Shown here in pieces: positions 21,935 through 35,300 of a stretch of 64,000 nucleotides of DNA. Where the stretch lies: contig JAVMKO010000022.1 of assembly GCA_032164245.1 (NCBI GenBank), positions 12,275,845-12,339,844 of the forward strand. The letters run 5' to 3'. Under the pieces are notes generated by a model. It was not told where the DNA came from. It did not search any database and saw only the letters and a list, made by a program, of their open reading frames with translations. Positions within the stretch are counted from its first letter, which is position 1. Every line of letters begins with the position of its first letter. A program made the position numbers and the translations under genes. The stretch is from Sternotherus odoratus (lineage: Eukaryota; Chordata; Testudines; Kinosternidae).

Positions 21935-24663
21935 GTACTGTGTTTGGTAAAATATTTCCATTTCTGTTTTTAGAAACAGTAATATGTGCATTTTCAACAA
22001 ACGTAGACAGCAAGGCGGGATTTTGTTGTGACGAAAATGACCTGGCATGAAGAAATCACATGAAGAAATCAATGGTTTCCAAAGTAGCAATAATATCATG
22101 TACCTGGCCCTTTGTTTTTGGAGAAGCGCCAAATACTTAAAGTGACATGCCAAGCTATATACAATCCCAATATTTTGCATTGTGCACTGTCTAAGGCACA
22201 AAGAGCCCTCACCAGCACAGTATATGGGTGGGATTTCCACAAGGCCATGCTGTTGGCCTACCTGCTCCCACTGAAAAACTGTTGGAGTTAGGACAAAAGT
22301 TGAACGTGTTAGAAAATCTCACCCTATAAATCCCAACTCTCTGTCGCCTCCTATCAGAGCCCTTCAAGCACATTGCAAATGTTCACCAGGGCTCTTTCCC
22401 AGACCTTGCCCAGTCTAGCCGAGGGTAAAGAACCAATATTTGTAGTCTGGAGCAAATGTTGGGATGGGAGGGGGGTACTCGACAGCCTCTATAAGAGGGT
22501 TAAGTGTATCTCTTGTTCATTAGCAATCAGTTCCCTGGAAGTAAAAAAGACTGGTGAAAATGTACCCGTATGCGGAGAGGAATTCGACTCTCTTTATCAC
22601 CTCCCTCCCCCACTGTTACTGGCTGTCGCCAGGGGCGGGGTGGGAGGGGTAAGTGTAGGTCCTTTGAAACTGCTGCAGCCTGTTCAAGCGTCCGCCCCCA
22701 CACACACACACCTTCCGCTACCTCCTTGGCCACACCTCTTGTGGGACTATATTAGATGGCTTGGGTGAGCCTTCTACCTGCAACTGGGAAGGGAAAAGAG
22801 AGACTCGGGTGGGTGGGGGGACCCTTACATATAGAACACCAACAGACATGTGCATCTGTATGAATGAGACCAAGTCTGGTCACTTATTCAGCCTGGGTGG
22901 AAGCATGGTACCATTGGAGCCCATTGGAATGTTGCCCTTGATTTCAGCAGAGCCAGGATTTCACCCACCAGCTCTGACTTCCTCTCTCTGTCCAGGCTCT
23001 TACATGGCCCTCGTTACTGGGGTATATAAGCACCTTTTCTGAGCAGGGTGCCAGTGAGTTGAATCTTACTTTGCTACTAGCCAGTGACAACACTCTGTAG
23101 TTACGTTGACTGTAGCCATAGCACCTTCCTGGAACAGCTCTTCTCAAAAGCTTTGTGGATTTCTCTCACTCTGTATCATTCTCTTGGCTTCTCTGTTGAT
23201 TAGCTCCTCTCTTCCCTCCCCGCTGCTCCTTGAGTTAATTTGGCTATATACGTATACCCGGTTAAACTGGTTTGATCAAACATTGCAAATACCAGGTGGC
23301 ACTAATATCTTGCATGTTTCACAAAGATACAGTGTTCTGTTTTCTTATAATGTACCTATCTTTGCATTTACCCTGCACCTGATGGAAATTAAGCTGACAT
23401 TACTAGTCAGTGGGGTGAGGGGGGTGTTCATTTGGTTTGACCTCCAGTCATAAAAAATACCTGGGGATTTTCTTTAAACGTCTGTGGTGCAGGAAGAGTG
23501 GGCCCTGGCAAAGAGCCAACATTGTTTTCTCCACAAACCCTCCCTTATTAAAAATGTCTCTGTACAGCTTCTATCTTAATACCTGTCATAACTTCAGGCA
23601 ATACTGTTCCTTATTTTGACCTTGACTTAGGCCCAGATGGGCACATCAGAATAACTTTGTGCACAAGTGGTCCCGAAGAACTTAAGGCATGGGTAAAGTT
23701 AAACATCGGTGTCAAGGTTGGCCAGATCGGTTCCTTAGAGTCTACCACCCTTCCTCACCCTGGGGAATGAATAGCTTACTCTGAGAGGAGACCTATTGGA
23801 CTTCAGGAGGATTCATTTTGGAGGAAAGGAACGGATTACTCAATATGAGTAAGAGAAGCAGCGGAATCTGAGCCCTCATTTATTCGTGCCCCACACTGAG
23901 CACAACTGTAACCCCTATTGCAGGAACAGTATCTATAGGAGGGTTTCATTTCCTGAATCATAGGTCTGCAGTGAGGGGCTGAGGTCCCACTGCCAAAAGT
24001 TTCTGTTTTTCTTTCCAATTAATTTTTCCAAAAAAGTACAAAAACAAAGGTCCATGATGAGAAAGACTTTTACATTAATATAGCAATTAATATTACCCCC
24101 ATTTTGCCCTGGATGTAAGATTCGTTTTCCCCGTTTCAGTGGGGTTGGGCAGTTCTGAATACACTGTCACTTAGTTGGATTTCCATTTTCAGAGTATTAC
24201 CTTGGTACTCGTTCATTGGGAGATTAAATTCAAAACTCTGGAAAGGCTTTTGCACCTCTTGCTCTAATGTTTTTGTAATTTATGGCAAGGCAAAAATGTG
24301 GGACAGGTGAGCTGACAGGTAGCAACATCTCCAGAATTTACTAGCGTATTGAACTCCACATACATTTGGACCCTATTAGCTGACTTGGACTACAAGTGAA
24401 GATACTACTTTCATTCATCACCTCACAGCATTGTTTTCAGAGTTAGTTAATGTTTGAATGGCTTTTTGATGGTATAAAATGCTCTGGATTTCCCAAGATT
24501 TATAATTAACTGAAGTTATTATTCATTAACTTGCAATATTTATTTGTGCCACATATAAAATAGCTTGCAATGTTAGGGATTAATTCAAGGAATGATACCT
24601 ATTTTTGCACTGAAGAGAAAAATCAATTATATAGTGTTATCTACCCTTTCCCCCCTCAAAAAA
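21935..24663. other. Intergenic, no gene recognised
   Basis: I see no conserved exon. A short CA run lies near 22699-22711. The sequence around 22740-22755 has a TATATTAGA stretch but no convincing gene follows it. Confidence 0.35.
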
Positions 24664-25060
24664 AATGGGATCGCATGAGGAAATCAATAGGCAGCAGGCT
24701 TAATATAAATAAGAGGAAGTACTTTTCACAAGCTGCATAATTAACCTGTAGAACTCATTGCCATGGAATATTGTGATGGCCAAAAGCATAAGTGGGTCAA
24801 AGAAAGACCTAGATAAGTTCAGGGATACGTTCATCAATGGCTATTAGCCAAGATGGTCCAGGATGTGACCCCATGCTTGGGGTAACCCTAAACCTCTGAC
24901 TGCCAAGAGCTGGGAGGGGAAGACAGGGATCGATCACTCCAATTGCCCTGTTCTGTACACTCCTGTACACTGAAGCTCTGGCCACTGTCAGACACGGGGT
25001 ACTGAGCTAAATGGGCCCTTGCTCTCACCTAGTATGGCAGTTTTTAGATTCTTATAGTTG
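24664..25060 (+). mobile_element. CR1 LINE 3'-end fragment
   Basis: The order AGGAAGTACTTTTCACA, AACTCATTGCCATGGAATAT, GATACGTTCATCAATGGCTA, then GGTAACCCTAAACCTCTGAC and CTAGTATGGCAGTTTTTAGA is that of the 3' untranslated part of turtle-type CR1 elements on the plus strand. It is 5'-truncated, as most CR1 copies are, and lies upstream of C6orf132 exon 1. Confidence 0.8.
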
Positions 25061-26317
25061 GGGGTCAAATTTCAAAAACTTTAACTAGCTCTTAGACTGT
25101 GATTTAGGCCCCAGTCCTACAATCTGCACAGACAGGCTCTTCTGCCTATAGCCACAGTCCCACTAAAGGAAGGCATCAGGACTTTTCACAGGCATAGGGC
25201 CCCTGCCCACCAGTATGGATCATCTTGTAGGATCAGGCCCTTCGCTATTATCACACCATCTAAATTCTAGCTGCCAATTTGCGCTCTGGAAAATACACGA
25301 TGGAGCAAAATGATTAAAAGTATTAGTTGTTCTAAGACCATTTTTATTTATTTCTATTGCAGTAGCATCTAGGGACCTCAAACAGGATTAGGGTCCCATT
25401 ACAAGAGGCACTCTACAAACAAGAGAGCAAATACAGCCTTGGACCAAAAGAGCCCACCATCCAGGATTTAGACTATATGTAACAGATGAATAAACTGGTA
25501 AGTGGGGAGCAAAGGAGGGCTGAGGAGAAGGAAGTAACAATAGAAAAAGAAAAATCACCGACTCTAAGTACTTGCTTCTGCTACCCTGACTCGATCCATA
25601 TACTAGTTAGAAGTACTTACTGATGACCAAGATGTTTAATCAAGAGAGTCGCAAGCACCACACAGAAATCAAGCACCACACAGAAATGAGAGGCTACGCA
25701 TTAGTATTTGTGTCGTCTTATTAGAAGAGACAAATAAAAGATGTGGTGAGCTGTGAAATAAATTCACTAGTTGACTAAAACTTTTTGGTCTTCGTTTGTC
25801 TCTGACGAACAGGAGGGAGAATGAAAAGTGTAAATGTTTTTATCATGAGCCAGTGTGGCCAGCCAGCAAGTGTTAAAAATCGGGACAGGGAGTGGGGGGG
25901 TAATAGACACCTATATAAGAAAAAGACCCAATAATCGAGACTGTCCCTATAAAATCGGCATATCTGATCATCCAGCAGGGTCCTGTTGGGTCCTCTCGTG
26001 GGTATCACGGTGTTTTGAAGAGATCCTTGAAACATCCCGGAGCAGCAGGGACTAGAGATTGGCCGAGTTTAACAATGGCTCATTGTAGCAGGAAGGAAGG
26101 AATGTGACCAAGCCTGACGCTGCTGTTGGGTGTGGCCAGGTAAGAGCAGCCAGCCCTCTACCTGCTCAGGTGTTTACCCTTAAAGCAGACGAAAAGGTAG
26201 CTCTGCAGACCAGCACCTGTTTTAGCTTCAGCTTGGTGACAGGGCACACTGGAAATATGTCTTGCTAAAGGAAACATTGGAGACGTGAGCAGAGCCCGGC
26301 AGGGGATTTTAGCAAAG

Positions 26318-29300
26318 ATGAAGAAGAATCAATCTGTGCAGGGGACGTTTAGCAAACTCTTTGGGAAGAAACATGCCAACAACACCAACAACACTTCCCT
26401 CTATGCCACAAATCCACCCTGGATCTTCACACAAGAGGTCACTTCTGATGGCAAAGGTGGTCCCGGTTAGTATCCCTCTTTATCTGGGCTTTCAGGAGAA
26501 AGAAGTCGAATCACCCTTTCAAAGTGCTACTTGGTTGGATTAGCCTCCTGCTTTGAATCCAAGCAGTGACTGTATAGTTTAGATGTGTGGGGGACGCAGC
26601 AATAGTCTTGTTGGGGAGCTCCGGTGTGGACAGTATGAATTCTGCTAGACAGAGCCCCACTAATCTTTCCTGCAGTTTGGGAAACTATGGGAGGTATTTG
26701 TTAGGACTGAATGGATTAAAAGGAAACATGTTTGAACCTGTGATCCTCTGAATGAGCAGCAAGTGAATAAACTGTAAAGTCAAGGAAATTAAATGCTTCT
26801 AAACAAGTTTAATAGTTAACAAAAATTGGGAATTCTAGCTTAATATGTGAGTTGATAAGGGATTCTCAGATCTCTGAAGACTTGCTTTGTTCTAGTCTCT
26901 GCTAACCCATTTGACCTGCATTTCTTTTCTGGGTTTTTGTACATATGTTTTGTAGGTAACTTGTTTTTGAGGAACTATGGGGTATCAAGTTCGTTTATTC
27001 TGTGGATTTTATTTGTATTTCATTGTAGATTTAACACTCTGGAGGCTTAGGTGGGATAGCGCCAGATAAATATTATTAGAGCGGAACCAGTTTACAGATA
27101 ACAGAATGTGGGATTGGATTGGATTTTTAGATTCCAATAAATGTTTATAAATTCAGGGGTGGAAGTATTGTTTATTTAGCTGTGTAGCTGACACATTGAT
27201 AACAGTTAAAGATATACAGAGGGATTACATCCAGACCTCAGGCTGGTGAAACTCAGATGAGGACAATAGGCACTATTAAAAGTGTCGTGAGACTTTATTC
27301 AAAAATAATTCCCTTTTAATTATTGCTATAAATCCAAAGGGGGACCAAAGTATTTTTCCTGTGGAGGGTTTTTATTTTAAAGTAGCAGTGCATTTGGTTA
27401 ATTACAAACTTAGGCCTCAGTCCTGCGACTGTATCCTTCCAAGTAATGGGGTTCCTTGGAGGCAAAAGGGACATTGGTGCAGAGGCGAAGGGCCATGAGT
27501 TCTGACAGGGTTGCAGAATCGGGCCTTTAGTATCTCTTGCATTGTAATACTTTATTTAGGACTAAATAGAGTTTTTCAAGACAGCATGTTAAGACTTATC
27601 GGTGCATTTAGCTCAGGCCTGCTATTGCCTCACTGCTAGATTTAGTTGAATTTTGATTTCTGACAATGCTATGTTCTGTCTGATCAAAGCCCTGCCCTGT
27701 ACCTTGCCTCTTTCTTTGAACGTGTACTGCATAGTTTCATATGCTACAAGGTGCTCCACTGCTTATGCTAATCCCCACCCTAGTTTTGCATCAGATATAT
27801 TGCAAAGTAAACACAGGTTAAGCAACAAGAAAAGGGAGTAGGTTTTGCATGTGACTGACTCAGAGATTCCTGAATTTAGTCCCTAATGCCATCCCCTCCC
27901 TCAGACAGGGCTACACTAGCTTTACAGCTACAGCTACCATACATGATGCAACCACTGAAATTACAATATGTTACGAATTGTGAGTAGCCTCTGTCTAGTC
28001 ACATAACTGATTCTCTGGTACAGTACAGTCTTTTTAGGAGAGCTTTAGTTCAAACACAGGAGACTCTTAAAACAAGGTAGTGTCACAGTTGCAGATGTCT
28101 CCAGAAAACATTGTATATCCAAAGATGCCCAAAGTACCATGCCAGGGCTAACCATTTCCTATGGAGTCTTAAAATATAGCGCATGCATTTACTTGGAGAG
28201 GAAGGTCAGGGGAGAATGTTGATCAACTACCACTTTTATTGCTGGTGGGCTTTTAACAGGCAAATCCTATTTATCTGTCAAGGAAAATACAAGTGCAAGC
28301 ATTTCCCCTCCCGGCCTTTTTCATCAAAAGCATTCAGGCTCCTTTCTTCAAGATGCTTCAAAGGCTGCAAATTCTTAATAACCTTGGGGCAGAGTTTTGT
28401 GGTCTGTAATCCAGCCTCTTATTGGCTGCAGTTGGTGTCTTGCTCAATTTAAAGATCACGTGATTTTGGAACCCCTTGCCCAATCAGTCTCTTCAATTAA
28501 TTGAACTGTTTGAATCAAAAGCTCTGTGAAGTTGCATTGATTTGAGTGAGAGTCACAGCTAGAACCCTTTATAAAACTCAGTAAAAGGCTCCAATGTCAC
28601 GCTCCTGGGTCTGAACACTGGCCTGTATGGGAAGTTCTGCTTTTTAAGGAGCTCGAATGTGTACACGTTCCCTCCGATGGTCCTTGTTGCAGTTGGAAAT
28701 AACACCTGGAATAACACCGGAAATAAACAGCTATTTAGCACAGTGCGCTGTAGCCTGGATACTGTCACTGGGTGATATGGTGGGGAGGGTGATAACACCA
28801 ACACTCTTGAAGGCTGTTCTTTGGGAACAACTTTTTCCTCAACCCACGTAGGCTGTACCCTCCTCTGCGCATCAGCCTGAAGAGAGCGTGCTGCTGGAGC
28901 AGGTCAGACTGCTCTCAAGCCATCCCTTGTGCCTGTGATGGACGCGGTTTGGGAAATGCAAGTAGCCAAGCTGACTGAGTTTGGGCTTATTAATGGGGAT
29001 GGCGTTTGTGGCTGACTCACTGCACTCGGGCTCGCCCATGCAGGTGTTGAAAGGAAGACTGATGTGGTCTGCCTGCTGGCTCTCTACTGAGGTTCCCAGG
29101 TGTTCAGTCTCCTTTTTGTCCTTGGCCATCTGGTTGCCACGAGACCTTCTCGGAAAGAGGGGAGAAGTGCAGGTGTGTGGATGCAAAATCCAAGCTCAGC
29201 AGAGATGCATTAATAACAGGGCTGGTCAGGAAATAATTTTCCCTCCCTCCCTGCCCCCATTTACGAAATGAATAAATAAAATTGACAATTGTTTGATGAA

Positions 29301-32300
29301 AATTAACATTTTTTTCCATGACTTTCTGCTTTGTAAACCCAGAACTAGTAGATAGGTTCTTGCAAAACTGAGACTTTCCTTGCTTCTGTTCCTCTCAAAA
29401 GATAGGTATGTTTTGCTTTTTTCCCTTCTGCTTATATATACTTCTGAGGATTGCATTAATGATCCCAATTGCATGCAAATCATGCTCCACAACAGAGACC
29501 TGAGAACACAAACAATCTGTTTTGCTGGATCACATTTCCTCCAGCTAACCATCTGGGGCATGTCTCAGACTGTTAGCGTCAAGGACCTTTCAGCGTGAGA
29601 TTATCTGTTGTTTCACGTCAATTGATTTGGTCATTCAGGAGGAAAACTAGGCTGGGAAGACATGACAGAGATGCAGAGAATGGGTGTCATTCCCACCTGT
29701 TAGCAGGGCTACAATGGCAACCAGCTATGTGAACAATCTCAGACAAAAACTGGCTGGCAAGACAAATAAATAGGTGTCTCCTTTATAAAAAAGAATTCTT
29801 GCTTGAATGAAAACCACAAGGAGGTTTTCAAGCAAAAAATGCAACCTATCTCTTTCACTTGTTTGCATGGATTACACAATTCCATTTTTATAGCTATATA
29901 ATCCACAGACATTAAAGGTGACCATCAGATGGTCCTCCCTTAGATTTGAACCTTGGATTCCTTTGCATTGAGGTGTGAACGTCATGCTCCCAAATTTAAA
30001 AACCTATTTACATAATACTTTAATGAACTCTCTCCCATGGAAACCAGTAACAAAATTCTATTGATTTAAATGGGTGTGGACTCTTTCATGTGGGAATTTA
30101 TTCCATTTTTATCTGAGTGTATCTATTTTACATGCCCCGTTTTTAAAAAAAAAACAACTCTCCTGCTTTGCTTTAATTCTCTTGGTAGCAAGTTATTCAG
30201 TGGCTATCCTTCTGGCAAAGGTGGGGTTTACACTCTTTGGTGCCTCTGCCTGTTAATTCATGCTATTCATCAGCCACAGAGAACATCATTAAAGTAAATT
30301 ATGGGCTCTATTTACTGTCAGAAAGAACAATTGGAAGAGAGATATACTCCAATGGTAAAAGCAGAGGATGTGAATTCACCAGTTCTATTCCAACACGTTG
30401 GCCAGAGCACCAGAGGTCACGGCCAAGTCATGTCAACTCTCTGCCATGCACATCTGTAAAATGGGGATAATGATATTTAACTCAGAGGGTGTCTTTAGGC
30501 TTCATTATTTGTAAGGTACTTTGAAGACTCAAGTGTCTTTTGTTAGTGTTGTTTATCCCCCTTTGTGTCGCTATAATGAAAGGAAGCATTGGAACAGCTG
30601 AGTTCTGAATTTGATGACAAGAGGAACAAAGATTTTGCAGGAACTAAAGAAGCATTTTGCTGAATATCTATTTATGTCTGGGTGTGTGTTCTACTTGGGT
30701 TTTTATTATTTGACTAAGCCCCGTACAGTAAACAACTGAAATATGACTTGGGCATGTTCCCACTTTATCCTCCGAGTACAAAGTGATTCATTTAGAAGAA
30801 GAGACATGCATGGAGGTGGATTGATAGTTTGACTGCCAAGTACTACTTTGCTACAGCCATAAATCCACTGGAGACAGCCTTGGTGTAAACTGGGAGAAGT
30901 GGAAGCAGAATTTGGCTCCGTGTCTCTGAGCGCCCAATAAGAGTTTCAGGAACTTCAATCTAGTGCTACTTGCATTGATTAGACGATTTTGGGCAGAGGT
31001 TTCACTTCACTCCTCACCCTACCTAATCAATGACATTTGTGTCTGTACAGCACATGGTGGACGCGGATCTTTGGGTACTTCTAGACTTTAAAAAACGGTG
31101 GTAGCAACAAGTCTCAGAATCTGTCTCAACTGACTCAGGCTCACGGCGCTCACGCTAATATCAAGGTCGATATTAGCGCTACTCCCCTTGCCAAGGAGGA
31201 GTACAGCAGTCGATTTTAAGAGCCCTTTAGGTCAGCGGAATGGGGTTGGTTGTGTAGACACATTCATTATAAAATCCACTGAACGTGGCTAAATTTGACC
31301 TAACCTCGTAGTGTAGACCAGGCTTTCTATATGACGGCTTTCGGTTTTAACGGCAGTTAGCTTTATTCCTGTCTCACAGGTTCTCTTCTCCTTGTTTTTA
31401 GGTGATGTCGTTGAACTGTATTATGGGGATAATCGCGTTGCTACAGTGACTGATTCTGGAACAGCAACACTTAAGCCTCGGCCAAGAGTCCGACCGTTAC
31501 TCACCTTCATGCCCCTCGTGAGTATTTTCCACACCCCTGATTATATTTCCGAATGCAGGGGGTCTGAGTGCCCCGGTGGTACACGGTCAAAGGAGCTTGC
31601 TCTGCCGCTCTACCAAATGGTGTTTTGAACCAGCTAGATTGGTCCCTTTTTGCAGGTTATTTTGAAGAATCCTCTAGGCGCTGTAACAGGGACATAACCC
31701 TCGAATAAAGAATTATCACTGTTCTCTTTTATTCTGGATAGGTTTTTATCCAAGTGCCTTCCAGTAGTGCATTAAGCAACGTGACTACACATTTGTCATG
31801 TGGTGTTGTGTCTCTCATCCTTTTCCCCAGGAGGAGGAGCGTGTGCAGTGGAGTGGTTGTGTTTTGGTAGATCAGTGGTGAATGTTGGTGTTGATAAATA
31901 AATATATCGATTGTTATGTGTTTATATTGGAGAAGGCAGGTCAAAGAAATACATGTGGCACTTGGAGAAGGTTTGTGATGGTTCAGAGTTCATTCCAGAA
32001 CCTCAGACTGTGCCCAGGACAGGATGCCTACAAAACTCCTGTCCCGATTAAAAACTTAAGTCATGTATTTAAATGGGCCGAAATTCAGCAAATGCCACTT
32101 GGGGGTTCTGCGTCAGCTCCTTCCCTTCTCCCCTGAATAACACAGGTTGAATTAAGATGGTCATCATGATTTTGGCCATCCTCGCTCTTAAGGTGAGCAG
32201 GCAACGAAGAAAGCTGAAAGGGAGGAAAGACGGGTATGTCTACATCAGGTTGAATTAACCCCATGGAAATAGCGTCTTTATTTGTTTCATTCCCTGCGTA

Positions 32301-35300
32301 CCAAGCCACATATGTGCTCAGCTCTGCCACAGCTGCTTAACATCAAAGTCAGGGAGTGCACCAAAAACAAAGGGTAGCTGCTGCTCTATGCCTGTGACTT
32401 GGAGCTCTTCCATGATGGGTGAGGCTGAGAGCTTTTCCCTGGGATCTCTTGGGCTTCTTGCTCTCAGTGCATCAGTTTCGCTTGTTTGCCCTGTCAGACA
32501 GTTCTCCCATGCCTCTACGTAACCTCTGGACAGGCCTCTATATAAACTCCTTGGGACAGGGACTTGCTCGGACAGGATTATCAGCACTTAAATAGCAACT
32601 GGATGCTAGCATTAAAATTAGGAGGTACAGTTAGCAGAGCTAGATATGGGGATCCCCTAAGAATCTCCAGAAGAGTCTCTCTACCTCCAGAATCCGAAGG
32701 AGAGAGTACTCCTTGTAAAATCTCCCCATTTGTTAAGAGTATTGGGTATATTTTCCCCCACATCAGGAGCCTTCCCAAGGGTCCAGTCCCATTAGGAATA
32801 GGGCACAACTGCCTCAGTGTATTATGAGGATGGGGTAGCTGACCTGCATGTAATGTACCAGATATGGGTCACTGCTAGAGGTATGATACTGCCCTTACCA
32901 GATGCTGGTCTGGTCATGCAAATCCTATATTCTTAGACCTGAAAAGCTGACAAAGCTAAGAGAGAATGAGCCAGATCCTGTTGCTTCTTGTGCATCATCA
33001 GCATAGCTACATTTACTACATTTCCGTTGGTTATTATACCTGTGCCCTGACAGCGACTGGGTTGCATAAATATTACAATGGGCTGTATAGGTGTTGTTAT
33101 GGGTATTAGGAGACAATGGCATTGCAGAGGTGTCATTAAAGGAACAATTAGGAGGCTGTGCGATTACACAGGTATTGTTGAAGGAATAATAAGGAAGCAA
33201 TGGCGCTGCATAGGTGTCACTGAGGGCATGACTGACTTACAGAACATTTCATAATGCTGATCGCACCGGAGGGAGAGAACCTGCTTGATTGGCAGCACTC
33301 AGACTGAGTTTGCAGGACTGGCTTTTAGTTGAAAAGAGAAGGAACAAGCCTGGGAACCCTGTGTGGCCAATTTTCCAGGGAGTTCCATGCTTGCAGTACA
33401 GCCGGCCTTCTGCCTCTGCTTGAAATGGGCTACTAGGGGAAGAGAAGCAGGGCAGGGGAGATAAATAAGTCTCTGCAGCACAAATGTCCGTTGGAATAAA
33501 CATGCAGAGCCATCCCCTAACTCAGCCCCAGCAATGCAGCTTTCTCACCTGCTCCTGTGCTGACCTCTCTGACAGCTCCCATCCTGTAGCCAAATAGCGC
33601 ACCAGACTCCAAGCTCACATAGTCCCTCATCTGCCAACAAGTGTCATGGTGTTGCTGACACACACACACACACACCACCAATGCTTCCTGGCTTCTCTGC
33701 ACTCTCAGAATTCCCTTTTTAAAAATAAAAGGCTAACTATGGAGAAACCAAAGGAATGAGTCACTGAGAAGGCTAAAAAGGGCAGCCCAGCTGTGACTTT
33801 GCAGGCAGTGAGAACCTGCCCTGTAAGTTCTTCAAGTAGCGTCTCTCCCTCCCTGCTTTGTCTGTCTGGCATCAGAGAGAAATGAGAGCTTTCCTGCCTG
33901 TTGAATGTCGGCTGCACTTCCCTGCATCCCACACACTTGCAGCAGCACAGTGTAGAGCAGTGGTTCCCAGACTGGGATCGGTGAACCGCTGGGGGTTTGT
34001 GAAATGTTACAGGGGATTCTCAGGGGAAAATTCCCTAATGGCAGACAGAGCTGTCCCTAGGGACCCTGGGCAGCATGGGACCAGCAGCCCGGAGTCCCTG
34101 GACTTTCAAGAGCTACGCAGATCAAAGCAAGCATCTCTATCCCACTGAGGAGATTTAAACTTCAAGACTCCTTATAAGAAGTGGAAAGGGAGGTGGATAT
34201 GTTTTGCTGTTTTTAAAATGAAATAGGCAGCTAGTGTTGTTTTTAAATGATTGTGAAGAACAAGTTTAAGCTTTGTTGTAATGTGTTGTCTGCCTGGACT
34301 GCTGCTTGTGCAGGAAGAACTCTTTGAGCTGGCTTCTTAAATACCTTCATACTGTTTCACATCTGATACTCCTTGATGAAACATAGGAGCCTTGTTTTAT
34401 AACAAGCTTATTCAAAGTAATACAATCTACGAAAGTGAGATCTTGGAAGAATGTTGCCATTTTCAAATAATATGTATAATTACAGTATTTTTATTACAAC
34501 AAATAATAAATAGTGTATAATAAGCACATCAAAAAAACAAATGTTATATTTCCAAGATCACGGCTTTTACAATTTATACTCCTTTAAAGGGAAAAAATCC
34601 CTGGAAATATTCATTTTTAGGAGGGAGTTCATGAGACTTGACATTTTAGTGACAGGGGTTCACAGGTTGTTGAAGTTTGGGAACCACTGGTGTAGCGGTA
34701 CTTCTGGCCCAAGTGTTTCTATAGCAGGGAGGCCTGGTGGAAAACATGCTGGCACTGGGTCACGTGACTCCCTGCTGGGGGAAGGAGGTGCCTGGGATTT
34801 TTAACACTGGCAAAGGAAGTTATCTGCCAAAAAAGGTGGATTAGTGACTGAAATTTTTGCAGAAAAATTTCATTTTTGTCTTAGTTTTTGAAATTGAAGG
34901 GGAAAATGTTTCACTCTTCAATTATTTTTTTTTGTCCAATTTGGCACTGGGGAGAATTAAAATGAGAGCGTTGGGGGTTTTCCCATGAAGGTAGGAAAAA
35001 ATTGTTTTTACACTTTTAATTGAACAACATTTGAATTAAATGAAGAATGGAATTTAAACTTTTTTTCTTTGCATAATAACCTTGCCTTTTTTCACCCAGC
35101 TCTAGCTGTGAGGTGAAATGAACGGAGCTGAGACCCACTTTCCTGCCCTTGAGACCTTGCTGTAACGCACACCACATAAGCAGTTTCTTAATCCAAACCC
35201 CCTTCTGTTCACACAGCAACTGACATTCTGCATTGCCAGGGCTTTGCTAGGCTGACGTAAATGCAGTCGTAAGTCAATATTGAAAGTGGTTTAGGGTTTG

